This document shows positions 6,871-14,539 of a stretch of 20,011 nt of DNA, one piece after another. How positions within the stretch are numbered: position 1 is the first letter of the stretch; each line of letters starts with the position of its first letter. The notes beneath the pieces are model-generated. The model did no database searches and had not been told where the DNA came from. It was given only the letters and a program-made list of their open reading frames with translations. Source of the stretch: an uncultured Oscillospiraceae bacterium (GTDB lineage: Bacteria; Bacillota; Clostridia; Oscillospirales; Oscillospiraceae); contig CAKTPQ010000028.1 in NCBI GenBank assembly GCA_934591745.1, positions 1 to 20,011 of the forward strand, in the 5' to 3' direction. Both the position numbers and the translations under genes were made by a program.

Positions 6871-7602
6871 ATGTGGTGGAGCAGCCTGTTCACGGATATG
6901 CGCCCCTCCGACTTTTTCAATTTCTCCTTCCTACCCAAGTACGGTATAGCCTTCATCCGCGGCATCGAGTACACGCTGCTGCTGGCAGTGGTATCCGTAC
7001 TGCTGGCGGTGATCCCCGCCCTGCTTCTGGCCCTGATGCGCCTGAGCAAGGTCAAGCCGGTAAAGTGGTTGTCCGGCGCGTACATCGCCGTGTTCCGCTC
7101 CACCCCCATGCTGGTGCAGCTGTCCATCATCTACTTCGGCCTGTTCTACGCCATCTCCCTGCCCCGCGTCAGCCTGTTCGGCTTCGTGGACATCAGCCGG
7201 TTCATCCCCGGCGTAGTGGCGCTGGCGCTGAACAGCTCCGCCTACGTGGCGGAGATCTTCCGTGCCGGCATTCTGGCCGTGGACAAGGGCCAGACCGAGG
7301 CCGCCCGCTCTCTGGGTCTCAGCAGTTGGCAGTCCATGCGGCTGGTGGTGCTGCCCCAGGCCATCAAGAACGTGCTGCCCGCGCTGGCCAACGAGCTGGT
7401 GACCATGGTGAAGGAAAGCTCCATCTGCTCCATGCTGGGCATGGCGGAGATCATGTTCGCCGCCAAGACCATCGCCGGCTCCACCGGCATCTCGCTGGCG
7501 CCCTACACGCTGGCGGCGCTGGTGTACTTCTGCATCAACTACCCGGCCTCCAAGGGCATCGAGGCCATCGAAAGGAGGATGCGCCGTGGCGACAAGCAAT
7601 AA
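6871..7602 (+). CDS. Amino-acid ABC transporter permease (HisMQ/GlnP type)
   Basis: A 243-residue inner-membrane permease with about five hydrophobic helices, the usual size for the polar amino-acid family. The cytoplasmic EAA loop that contacts the ATPase is [26 protein letters not shown], at residues 143-164. The preceding [10 protein letters not shown] is also typical of the HisM/GlnP family. With one permease gene present, a homodimer is expected. AAGGA lies 10 bases before the ATG. The ATPase gene starts inside its 3' end (17-base overlap), so the two are translationally linked. Confidence 0.93.
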   Translation: MWWSSLFTDMRPSDFFNFSFLPKYGIAFIRGIEYTLLLAVVSVLLAVIPALLLALMRLSKVKPVKWLSGAYIAVFRSTPMLVQLSIIYFGLFYAISLPRVSLFGFVDISRFIPGVVALALNSSAYVAEIFRAGILAVDKGQTEAARSLGLSSWQSMRLVVLPQAIKNVLPALANELVTMVKESSICSMLGMAEIMFAAKTIAGSTGISLAPYTLAALVYFCINYPASKGIEAIERRMRRGDKQ

Positions 7603-8335
7603 TGTGCTGATCTCCGTACAGCATCTGGTCAAGGAGTACAATCACGGCGCCGTCCACGCCCTGAACGACTGCAGTCTGGACATCCGCAAGGGCGAGGTAG
7701 TGGCCATCATCGGCCCCTCCGGCTCCGGCAAATCCACACTGCTGCGCAGCCTGAATCTGCTGGAGCGGCCCACCTCCGGCGCCATCTTCTTCGACGGCGC
7801 GGATCTGGCCGGCAAGTCGGTGAACATCGACCTGCACCGCCAGAAGATGGGCATGGTGTTCCAGCACTTCAACCTGTTTCCCCACAAGACGGTGCTGCAG
7901 AACATCACCATGGCGCCCGTGACCCTGAAGAAAAAGACCGCCGCCGCAGCCAAGGAGCAGGCCATGGCCCTGCTGGCGCGCATCGGCCTTTCCGACAAGG
8001 CCAACGAGTACCCCAACATGCTCTCCGGCGGCCAGAAGCAGCGTATCGCCATTGTCCGGGCGCTGGCCATGGACCCGGAGGTCATGCTGTTCGACGAACC
8101 CACCTCCGCGCTGGATCCGGAAATGGTGGGTGAGGTGCTGGACCTCATGCGGGATCTGGCCAGGGACGGCATGACCATGGCCGTGGTCACCCACGAAATG
8201 GGCTTTGCCCGGGAGGTGGCCGACCGGGTGGTATTCATGGCCGACGGCAAAATTCTGGAGGAGGGCGCACCGGCGGACATCTTCGATCACCCCAAGGATC
8301 CCCGCCTGCAGGACTTCCTCAGCAAGGTACTGTAA
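7586..8335 (+). CDS. Amino-acid ABC transporter ATP-binding protein (GlnQ/HisP type)
   Basis: A 249-residue cytosolic ATPase that powers the importer. All motifs are intact: Walker [10 protein letters not shown] (43-51), Q-loop FQHFNLFPH (92-100), signature LSGGQ (146-150), Walker B VMLFDEP (166-172) followed by TSALDPE, and the switch histidine H203 in VTHEMGFA. The GTG at 7586 is chosen as start because GGAGG precedes it by 7 bases, within the permease coding region. Length and motifs match the polar amino-acid family. The name glnQ is not used because the substrate is unknown. Confidence 0.94.
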   Translation: MATSNNVLISVQHLVKEYNHGAVHALNDCSLDIRKGEVVAIIGPSGSGKSTLLRSLNLLERPTSGAIFFDGADLAGKSVNIDLHRQKMGMVFQHFNLFPHKTVLQNITMAPVTLKKKTAAAAKEQAMALLARIGLSDKANEYPNMLSGGQKQRIAIVRALAMDPEVMLFDEPTSALDPEMVGEVLDLMRDLARDGMTMAVVTHEMGFAREVADRVVFMADGKILEEGAPADIFDHPKDPRLQDFLSKVL

Positions 8336-8343
8336 ACAAAAAA

Positions 8344-8375
8344 GGACTCCGACCTGCTGGTCGGAGTCTCTTTTT
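8344..8375. terminator. Bidirectional terminator between the ABC operon and lgt
   Basis: A 10-base perfect stem GACTCCGACC / GGTCGGAGTC (8345-8354 and 8359-8368) with loop TGCT is followed by TCTTTTTG on the plus strand and flanked by A-rich sequence from about 8336. It can end both converging transcripts. Confidence 0.88.
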
Positions 8376-8377
8376 GT

Positions 8378-9310
8378 TTATTCGGCAGTCTCCTGCGGCG
8401 GCTCCTGCGCGTCCTCCACCGCCCCGCGGGCGGCCTTCACGTTGACGTACAGCTCCTCCGGCCTGTGGGGATGGAGCTTCAGGTTGTACAGCAGCATGAA
8501 TGCGGATATCAGCACCATCACAAGGCTCAGCGCCTGACTGACCCGGATGGGCTGCCCGCCGATGGTCCAGTCGAACAGGTACAGACTGTCGGTGCGCAGA
8601 CCCTCGATCCAGAAGCGGCCCAGGCCGTACCACAGGAAGTAGAACCAGGTGTTCTCGCCGTCGAACCGGCGGGCGCGGGACACGATGAACACCAGAAGCA
8701 GCAGTCCCACCACGTTCCACAGGCTCTCGTACAGGAACGTGGGATGGACGTCCACGGTCTGGCCCAGCGTCGTGGTCAGCTCCATGCGCCACGGCATGGT
8801 GGTCTCGGTGCCGAAGGCCTCCCGGTTCATGAAGTTGCCCCAGCGCCCCACGGCCTGTCCAACGAGGAAGCCCATGACGATGAGATCGGTCAGCGCTCCC
8901 AGCTTCATGCCCTTCTTTTTACACAGCACCAGCCCCACCAGAAACGCAGCAATCACCGCGCCGTAGATGGCCAGGCCGCCGTCCCAGATGGCAATGGCGC
9001 CGCCCCAGTTGAAAGAGCCGTCCGCATTTTTGAACAGGTCCAGATAGAAGATAACGTAGTACAGCCGGGCGCCCACGATGGACAGTGGGATGCCCCACAG
9101 CACGGCGTCCAGCAGGTCGTCCTCGGTGATGCCGTACTTCTCCTTCTGCGTCATGCAGAACCACAGCGCCAGTACCACGCCCAGCGCGATGAGGATGCCG
9201 TACCAGTAGATGGCCTTCCCGCCGATGTGGAAGGCGGTGCTGGAAGCGGTGAACTCCCAGTCGCCGAAAAGTCCCGGAAAACGGATGGGACTGTCAGTCA
9301 TAATGTGCAA
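8378..9310 (-). CDS. lgt: Prolipoprotein diacylglyceryl transferase
   Basis: A 310-residue integral membrane enzyme that transfers diacylglycerol from phosphatidylglycerol to the lipobox cysteine of prelipoproteins. The family signature GRWGNFMNREAFG is at 155-167, HPTFLYES at 189-196 and GLGRFWIEGLRTDSL at 229-243, within about seven membrane segments. The position of the E. coli HGG histidine is tyrosine here (GGLAIYG, 111-117), which I believe is common outside Proteobacteria. AAGGAGG lies 8 bases before a TTG at 9310, whereas the in-frame ATG at 9301 is 17 bases away, so TTG is the better start. The short acidic C-terminal tail is variable in the family. It begins 3 bases after the yfmH-like stop, so they share an operon. 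Confidence 0.96.
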   Translation of the reverse strand: MHIMTDSPIRFPGLFGDWEFTASSTAFHIGGKAIYWYGILIALGVVLALWFCMTQKEKYGITEDDLLDAVLWGIPLSIVGARLYYVIFYLDLFKNADGSFNWGGAIAIWDGGLAIYGAVIAAFLVGLVLCKKKGMKLGALTDLIVMGFLVGQAVGRWGNFMNREAFGTETTMPWRMELTTTLGQTVDVHPTFLYESLWNVVGLLLLVFIVSRARRFDGENTWFYFLWYGLGRFWIEGLRTDSLYLFDWTIGGQPIRVSQALSLVMVLISAFMLLYNLKLHPHRPEELYVNVKAARGAVEDAQEPPQETAE

Positions 9311-9313
9311 AGG

Positions 9314-10597
9314 TCAACCCTCCTTCGGGTATATCACGGAGAGGGCCATATGGCTCTCTGTAAAGCTGTCGCGGATGAAGTCCAGCACGTCCTGCTGGGT
9401 GATGCTGTCGTAGATCTCCGGGAACCGGTAGGGGTCGTAGTGGCGGAAGCAGCCCTCCGCCATGGACACGGCGATGGACTCAAAGGAGTTCAGAGCCTTC
9501 AGCGCCGCGCCGAAGTTGGCATTGACGATGCGGCGGTAGTACGCCTCGTCCAGTCCCTCCTCCCCCAGCCGTCCGGCCTCGGCCAGAATGGCCTGCGCCA
9601 CGGCACGGGGATCCTTGCTGTCGCCGCCGGCGTAGACATAGGCCGCGCCGGGCAGGATGTCGTAGCTGGCGCCGAAGGAGCCGTTGATAAGCCCCTGGCT
9701 GTACAGCCGGGCGTACAGCGGGCTGGATTCGCCCATCATCAGGTCGCAGGCCAGCTCGCCGATGGCGGTGGCCCGCATCTGCTCCGGGCCGTCGGGCTGG
9801 GGCGCGCACTTGAAGCCCACCAGGAATGTGGGCATGGCCACCTCCATGGTGCAGCTTGTCTCCGGCTGCGCCGCCGTCAGGTCTTCCGCCGGGCCGTGGT
9901 CCCGGGGGATGTCCGGGCCGCTGGTCCGGGGCAGGATGCGCCGCGCCGTCTCCAGCACCCTGTCCGCGTCCACATCCCCCACCACCACAAGGCACATGTT
10001 GGCCGGGGTGTAGAACGCCCTGTGGCAGTCGTACAGCGTCTGGGCCGTGATATGGCGGATGCTCTCCACCGAACCGGCCACGGAGGTGCGGGCGGGACTG
10101 GTGTGGTACAGCGCCTGCATCAGCCGCTTGTACACCTGCCACTCCGGGTTGTCCTCGATCATATTGATCTCCTGGGCGATGATGCCCTGCTCTTTCTCCA
10201 CGCTCTCGTCGGTGAAGTAGGGCACGGACACGAAGGACAGCAGGATCTCCAGATTCTCGTAGAACTTCTCCGTGGAGTCGAAGTAGTAGCAGGTGATGGC
10301 ATTGGACGTGAAGGCGTTTGGCTCCGCGCCGTTTTTCGCCAGCTCCTGCAGGGCGTTGCCCTCCTGGGTGTCGAACATCTTGTGCTCCAGATAGTGGGCG
10401 ATGCCGGCGGGGGTGTCCAGCCATTGACCGTTCAGCTGAAAGCGCATGTCCATGCCGCCGTAGCGGGTGGCAACCAGCGCGTATTTGCGGAGATAGTCCT
10501 TCTTGGGGACGACGCACACCGGCAGGCCGTTTTCCAGCGTGGTCCAGATGACCTCCTCGCCGATGCGGGGATAGACGGTCTTTTCGGAATGTGCCAT
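9314..10597 (-). CDS. yfmH: M16-family zinc peptidase, YfmH type
   Basis: A 427-residue pitrilysin-family protein. The inverted zinc motif HxxEH is intact (H68, E71, H72 in AHYLEHKMF), and the third zinc ligand is probably E143 in IIAQEINMIEDNP. The C-terminal half carries the M16 substrate-binding region around SSPLYARLYSQGLI (291-304). In Bacillus subtilis the YfmF/YfmH pair is linked to formation of the 5-aminopentanol modification on elongation factor P; that role is transferred by family only. It follows the yfmF-like gene after a single base, and its AAGGAGG lies in that gene's last codons. lgt follows immediately. The catalytic subunit of a heterodimer is the likely role. Confidence 0.88.
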   Translation of the reverse strand: MAHSEKTVYPRIGEEVIWTTLENGLPVCVVPKKDYLRKYALVATRYGGMDMRFQLNGQWLDTPAGIAHYLEHKMFDTQEGNALQELAKNGAEPNAFTSNAITCYYFDSTEKFYENLEILLSFVSVPYFTDESVEKEQGIIAQEINMIEDNPEWQVYKRLMQALYHTSPARTSVAGSVESIRHITAQTLYDCHRAFYTPANMCLVVVGDVDADRVLETARRILPRTSGPDIPRDHGPAEDLTAAQPETSCTMEVAMPTFLVGFKCAPQPDGPEQMRATAIGELACDLMMGESSPLYARLYSQGLINGSFGASYDILPGAAYVYAGGDSKDPRAVAQAILAEAGRLGEEGLDEAYYRRIVNANFGAALKALNSFESIAVSMAEGCFRHYDPYRFPEIYDSITQQDVLDFIRDSFTESHMALSVIYPKEG

Positions 10598-10598
10598 G

Positions 10599-11864
10599 TT
10601 ACGCCTCCTCCTTTCCGTGCAGGAAATACACCGTGTCCAGCCGGGCGGACCGGGCCGCCGCCATGATGCGCTCCTTTGTGACCTCCCGCAGCGCCGCCGT
10701 CAGCTCCTCCGGCGTCTCGCCGGTGTCCGTGGCGATCTGGCCCAGATAGTAGTTCTCCAGCGCGCCCTGGGAGTCCGGCAGGGACGTCAGGGAACTGAGC
10801 ATGGCCTGCAGGGCGCCCTCCTGCTCCCAATCCTCCCACTGGCCGTTCTGCACGGCGGTGAGCTGCCGGGCGATCTCCTCCATGGCACGGTCATAGTCCT
10901 TCTGCTCCACGCCGCTGGAGACGGTCATGATATTCTTGCTGCGGGCGTAGCTGCTGGAGGCATAGTAGCACAGGGACAGCTTCTCCCGCACGTTGAGGAA
11001 CAGCTTGGAATTGCTGGTGCCGCCGAAGATCAGGTTGGCCAGGATCATGGCCGGCACATCCTCGGTGGTGCAGCGGTAGCCCAGGGCCAGCTTGCCCTGG
11101 TTCACGTCCATGGCCTCCGTCACTACTCGGGGCGTCTCCCTGGGCGGCAGCTGCTCCATGACCGGCAGGGACGCCGCCGCGCCCCGGGGCAGAGCCGCCA
11201 GCGCCGACAGCACCGCATCCTCTACCCGCTGCCGCTCCGCGCTGCCGCAGTAGAGCACCTCCACCCGGCTGGATGCCAGCAGGGCGCGGCTGTGGCGGTA
11301 CAGAGAGTGGTTGTTCAGCCTCGCCGCCGTCTCCTCGTCACCCAGACGCAGGATGCTGTACGGCTCCCCAGCGCACATCTCCTGCATGAGCCGGATGTCC
11401 GCCCAGTCCCGCTTGTCGTTGCGCAGGGAGCGGATGGCGTCGATGAGATTGGCTTTTTCACTGTCCACATACTCAGCCAGAAAGCTGCCGTTCCGGGTCA
11501 CCGGCTCCAGCAGCATCTCTCCCAGCAGCTCCGCCACCGGCTCCAGCAGCTTTTCGCCGCGGGGTGTGTAGGTGTCGTCGATAAACCCGGCGGCAAAGCC
11601 GACGCACTGCCGCTCCCCCTTCTTGCGGACGATGCTGTCCACCGCGGCGCCGTACAGCGTATCCATGGCGGCGGACAGGCTCTCCATGTCCGGATGTCGT
11701 ACGGTGCCGCGGCTGAGCACGGCAGGCAGCAGCGCGTTGGCCGATGCGGAGGCGCGGTCCAGTCCGGTGATGAGGTTCACCGTCAGGCGGCTGGTCTTGA
11801 ACTTGCGGGCGGGCAGATAGGTCAGGAACACGTCCTGCATGATCTCCCGGCGGTTTTCATACAT
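10599..11864 (-). CDS. yfmF: M16-family non-catalytic partner, YfmF type
   Basis: A 421-residue pitrilysin-fold protein lacking the zinc motif: the HxxEH region reads as NALLPAVLSRG (43-53). The C-terminal half keeps NVREKLSLCYY (291-301), the arginine/tyrosine region that M16 partner subunits provide for substrate binding. This division of labour, one zinc-bearing and one substrate-binding subunit, is well known for M16B heterodimers. The ATG at 11864 has AGGAGG 7 bases upstream. It is first in an operon with the yfmH-like gene and lgt. The loss of the zinc motif appears to be a family feature, not decay: the frame is intact and partner spacing is tight. Confidence 0.85.
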   Translation of the reverse strand: MYENRREIMQDVFLTYLPARKFKTSRLTVNLITGLDRASASANALLPAVLSRGTVRHPDMESLSAAMDTLYGAAVDSIVRKKGERQCVGFAAGFIDDTYTPRGEKLLEPVAELLGEMLLEPVTRNGSFLAEYVDSEKANLIDAIRSLRNDKRDWADIRLMQEMCAGEPYSILRLGDEETAARLNNHSLYRHSRALLASSRVEVLYCGSAERQRVEDAVLSALAALPRGAAASLPVMEQLPPRETPRVVTEAMDVNQGKLALGYRCTTEDVPAMILANLIFGGTSNSKLFLNVREKLSLCYYASSSYARSKNIMTVSSGVEQKDYDRAMEEIARQLTAVQNGQWEDWEQEGALQAMLSSLTSLPDSQGALENYYLGQIATDTGETPEELTAALREVTKERIMAAARSARLDTVYFLHGKEEA

Positions 11865-11902
11865 GGTGGGACCTCCTACTCTTCATTTGCATACTCACTG
11901 GT

Positions 11903-11908
11903 ATTATA
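11903..11908 (-). promoter_or_regulatory. Probable -10 box of the yfmF-yfmH-lgt operon
   Basis: A perfect TATAAT on the minus strand lies about 40 bases upstream of the yfmF-like start. No clear -35 is seen; the region upstream is an inverted repeat ACTCCCGC/GCGGGAGT (11913-11920 and 11932-11939) with an 11-base loop. Confidence 0.5.
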
Positions 11909-12033
11909 CACCACTCCCGCGCAAAAGAAAAGCGGGAGTTCCTTGGACTTTCCCCAAAAAGCATCCAGCCGCAGACAGCCGCTTCGCTCTCCGCTTGCGG
12001 GAAGGGTTCAAAAAGACTTTTCCAATAAGCGGA

Positions 12034-12059
12034 GAAACTCCCGCCGAAGCGGGAGTTTC
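12034..12059 (-). terminator. UUCG-loop terminator after khpA
   Basis: An 11-base perfect stem GAAACTCCCGC / GCGGGAGTTTC (12034-12044 and 12049-12059). On the minus strand the loop is TTCG closed by C-G, the exceptionally stable tetraloop, which favours transcription from the khpA side. The U-run is short (TTTCTCC). The rest of the 201-base gap (11940-12030) holds no gene that I can see, only short imperfect repeats such as GACTTTTCC-like segments. Confidence 0.65.
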
Positions 12060-12065
12060 TTCTCG

Positions 12066-12296
12066 TCAGTCAACAATATCCACCGAAACCTTTGCGCCGG
12101 TGCGCTGGGCGTAGGAGCGCACCACAGTGCGGATCTCCTTGGCAATGCGGCCCTGACGGCCGATGACCTTGCCCATGTCCTCAGGGGCCACACGCAGCTG
12201 CAGCGTCAGCTCATCGCCCTCCTCGACCTCGGTGACGGACACCTGATCGGGATGCTCTACAAGGCTTCTGGCTATATACAGCAGCAAATCCTTCAT
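12066..12296 (-). CDS. khpA: KH-domain RNA-binding protein KhpA (YlqC)
   Basis: A 76-residue cytosolic single-KH protein, the family's normal length. The RNA-contacting loop is GRQG (46-49) within MGKVIGRQGRIAKEIR. In other Firmicutes KhpA pairs with KhpB/Jag, binds many transcripts and influences cell elongation and division. The ATG at 12296 has a G-rich sequence upstream but no clean Shine-Dalgarno. It starts 14 bases after rpsP, its usual neighbour, and is the last gene before a terminator. Confidence 0.93.
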   Translation of the reverse strand: MKDLLLYIARSLVEHPDQVSVTEVEEGDELTLQLRVAPEDMGKVIGRQGRIAKEIRTVVRSYAQRTGAKVSVDIVD

Positions 12297-12310
12297 GCTT
12301 TGCCCCCGGC

Positions 12311-12550
12311 TTACAGAACGTCGACCTTCTTCAGCAGAGCGCGGACGGTCTCAGTGGGCTGGGCGCCGGTCTTGATCCACTCGCGGGCACGGTCAGCGTC
12401 GATGCTGATCTTGGCGGGGGACACGCAGGGATCGTAGGTGCCGATCTCCTCGATGAAGCGGCCATCACGGGGATAGCGGGAATCAGCGACGACCACGCGG
12501 TAGTAAGGAGCCTTCTTGGCGCCCATTCTTCTCAGACGAATCTTGACCAT
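12311..12550 (-). CDS. rpsP: 30S ribosomal protein S16
   Basis: A 79-residue ribosomal protein with the family N-terminus [20 protein letters not shown], then [20 protein letters not shown]16 is an assembly protein of the small subunit. The ATG at 12550 is chosen because GGAGG lies 10 bases before it and the family starts exactly here; longer in-frame readings have no support. It sits between ffh and khpA, the conserved Firmicute arrangement. Confidence 0.97.
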   Translation of the reverse strand: MVKIRLRRMGAKKAPYYRVVVADSRYPRDGRFIEEIGTYDPCVSPAKISIDADRAREWIKTGAQPTETVRALLKKVDVL

Positions 12551-12614
12551 AGTTCTTTTTCCTCCATGTATTTTTTGTATGTTTATTGTTAAATGCTTCT
12601 GCACTTACACACGT

Positions 12615-13997
12615 TTATTTCAGCCGCTTCTTCCGGCCGAAGCCGTGCATCCGGCTCATGTTGGGCATACCGCCGCCCATCATGCCGCCGAAGCCCCGGA
12701 ACTTGCCCTTGCTCATGGCCTTTGTCATCTGCTGCAGCATCTCGAAGGACTTCAGCAGGCGGTTGACGTCCACCACCTCCAGCCCGCAGCCGGCGGCGAT
12801 ACGCTTTTTGCGGCTGGCGTTGAGGATCTGGGGATTCTCCCGCTCCTTGGGGGTCATACTGCGGATGATGGCCTTGTTGTGGGCCATCTGCTTCTCGTCG
12901 ATCTGGTTGGGGTCGAAACCCTTAGCCATGCCGCCGGGCAGCATGTCGGCGATCTGGCTCAGGTCGCCCATGTTCTGCAGCTGTTCCAGCTGGTCTAAGT
13001 AATCGCTGAGGGTCAGCCGGTTCTTGCGCAGCTTCTCCTCCAGCTTTTTGGCCTGCTCCTCGTCGTACTGCTGCTCCGCCTTCTCGATGAACGTGAGCAT
13101 ATCGCCCATGCCCAGAATGCGGGAGGCCATACGGTCGGGGTGGAACGGCTCGATCATGTCCAGCTTTTCGCCGGTGCCCACGAACTTGATGGGCTTGCCG
13201 GTGGCCGCCCGGATGGACAGGGCCGCGCCGCCCCGGGCATCGCCGTCCAGCTTGGTCAGCAGCACGCCGTCGATGCCCAGCGCCTCGTCAAACGCCGTGG
13301 CGGCGTTGACCGCGTCCTGACCGGTCATGGCGTCCACCACCAGCAGGATCTCATTGGGCTTCACTGCGGCCTTGACGGCCTTCAGCTCGTCCATCAGCGC
13401 CTCGTCGATATGCAGACGGCCCGCGGTGTCCAGAAACACCATGTCGTGGCCGTGGTCGGCGGCGTATCGGATAGCTTCCTTTGCAATAGTCACGGGGTCG
13501 ATCTGCCCCATTTCAAACACAGGGATGTCCAGCTGCTTGCCCACCACCTGCAGCTGGGTGATGGCGGCGGGACGGTACACGTCGCAGGCCGCCAGCAGCG
13601 GGCGCCTGCCGTACTGACGGCGCATGAGGCCCGCCAGCTTGGCGCCGTTGGTGGTCTTACCGGCGCCCTGCAGACCCACCATCATCACAACGGTGGGGCC
13701 CTTGGAGGCGGTGGTCAGCCGGGCGTTGGTGCCGCCCATCAGGGCCGTCAGTTCCTGGTCAACGATCTTCACGATCTGCTGGGCGGGGGTCAGGCTGTCC
13801 AGCACGTCGGCGCCGATGCACTTCTCCGTGACGGATGCCACAAAGTCCTTGACCACCTTGTAGCTGACGTCGGCCTCCAGCAGCGCCATGCGCACCTCGC
13901 GCATGCCCTCCCGGACGTCGGCCTCGGTGAGACGGCCCTTGCCCCGGAGGCGCTTGAAGGTCGCATTCAGTTTTTCGCTCAGTCCCTCAAATGCCAT
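12615..13997 (-). CDS. ffh: Signal recognition particle GTPase Ffh (SRP54)
   Basis: A 460-residue GTPase that, with 4.5S/6S SRP RNA, binds signal sequences on ribosomes and docks with FtsY. An N-terminal four-helix N domain (about 1-90) is followed by the G domain: GLQGAGKTT (108-116), DVYRPAA (139-145), DTAGR (190-194), TKLDG (248-252) and GTGEK (274-278). The methionine-rich M domain occupies about 305-450 and ends in a basic tail with GFGGMMGGGMPNMSRM. Length is normal. AAGGAG overlaps the ylxM stop and precedes the ATG by 6 bases, so it is translationally linked to ylxM. Confidence 0.98.
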   Translation of the reverse strand: MAFEGLSEKLNATFKRLRGKGRLTEADVREGMREVRMALLEADVSYKVVKDFVASVTEKCIGADVLDSLTPAQQIVKIVDQELTALMGGTNARLTTASKGPTVVMMVGLQGAGKTTNGAKLAGLMRRQYGRRPLLAACDVYRPAAITQLQVVGKQLDIPVFEMGQIDPVTIAKEAIRYAADHGHDMVFLDTAGRLHIDEALMDELKAVKAAVKPNEILLVVDAMTGQDAVNAATAFDEALGIDGVLLTKLDGDARGGAALSIRAATGKPIKFVGTGEKLDMIEPFHPDRMASRILGMGDMLTFIEKAEQQYDEEQAKKLEEKLRKNRLTLSDYLDQLEQLQNMGDLSQIADMLPGGMAKGFDPNQIDEKQMAHNKAIIRSMTPKERENPQILNASRKKRIAAGCGLEVVDVNRLLKSFEMLQQMTKAMSKGKFRGFGGMMGGGMPNMSRMHGFGRKKRLK

Positions 13998-14000
13998 GGA

Positions 14001-14366
14001 TTACTCCTTCAGAACGCCGGCTCCGGCGATGATGCTGTCGGCCAGCTCCTCCAGCCGATGGTTCTCATACTGCCGGTAGTTGATGGTCTTGATCTCGTTG
14101 GCGGCGGCCACGATAGCGTCCACGCTGTCCTGCATGCGCATGAAGCGCTTGAGCAAGCCGGTCTTGTCCTCCAGCTCGTTCATGGTGGCCTCGGCCCGGA
14201 CGATCACGTCCCGCACCCCCTGCCGGGAGATGCCGCAGTTCTCCGCGATCTCCGCCAGCGACAGATCCTCATTATAGTAGAGGTCGAACAGCTCGCGCTG
14301 CCGGTCGGTGAGGATGTCACCGTAAAAATCGAACAGCATGGTCATGCGGTAGGTCTGGTTTTTCAC
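14001..14366 (-). CDS. ylxM: YlxM-family SRP-associated helix-turn-helix protein
   Basis: A 121-residue protein of the UPF0122/YlxM family, almost always encoded directly before ffh. It resembles sigma region 4: ILTDRQRELFDLYYNEDLSL then AEIAENCGISRQGVRDVIVRA, about residues 18-58. In Streptococcus a YlxM protein modulates SRP GTPase activity. The GTG at 14366 is preferred over the longer reading because GGAGG lies exactly 7 bases upstream. It ends 3 bases before ffh. A 22-base palindrome precedes it. Confidence 0.9.
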   Translation of the reverse strand: MKNQTYRMTMLFDFYGDILTDRQRELFDLYYNEDLSLAEIAENCGISRQGVRDVIVRAEATMNELEDKTGLLKRFMRMQDSVDAIVAAANEIKTINYRQYENHRLEELADSIIAGAGVLKE

Positions 14367-14381
14367 GGGAGTTCCTCCTTC

Positions 14382-14403
14382 TGTAAAGTTATACACCTTT
14401 ACA
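14382..14403 (-). promoter_or_regulatory. Perfect inverted repeat over the probable ylxM-ffh promoter
   Basis: TGTAAAG-N8-CTTTACA (14382-14388 and 14397-14403) is a perfect 7+7 palindrome. On the minus strand its 8-base centre carries most of TATAAC, a plausible -10 box, and it lies 15 bases upstream of the ylxM start codon. A repressor bound here would block the operon. No clear -35 box was found, and the cognate regulator is unknown. Confidence 0.5.
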
Positions 14404-14475
14404 ACAGTGAATATCTTACACGATGCCGCCCCAAAAGTCAAGACGAAATGTGGCGGCGGCTGAAAATTTTTCAGA

Positions 14476-14505
14476 AAAAAGAGACGGCTGCGCCGTCTCT
14501 TTTTC
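14476..14505 (-). terminator. Intrinsic terminator of the threonine-synthase-like gene
   Basis: GAGACGGC / GCCGTCTC (14481-14488 and 14492-14499) is flanked by A5 and T5 that extend the stem. The loop is 3 bases, and on the minus strand a T-run of six follows. It separates this locus from the ylxM operon. Confidence 0.85.
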
Positions 14506-14539
14506 GGGTTCGTCGGTATTTTCGATGAAAAACGGCATT

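Noticed and set aside
8465..10666. A very long open reading frame on the plus strand opposite lgt and the yfmH-like gene
   Set aside because: It is antisense to two clearly recognisable genes, has low-complexity His/Gln/Val/Gly-rich composition typical of GC-rich shadow frames, and has no ribosome binding site.
10599..11864. The yfmF-like gene as a decayed peptidase pseudogene
   Set aside because: The frame is intact, the length is normal and the C-terminal substrate region is kept; loss of the zinc motif is normal for the non-catalytic partner.
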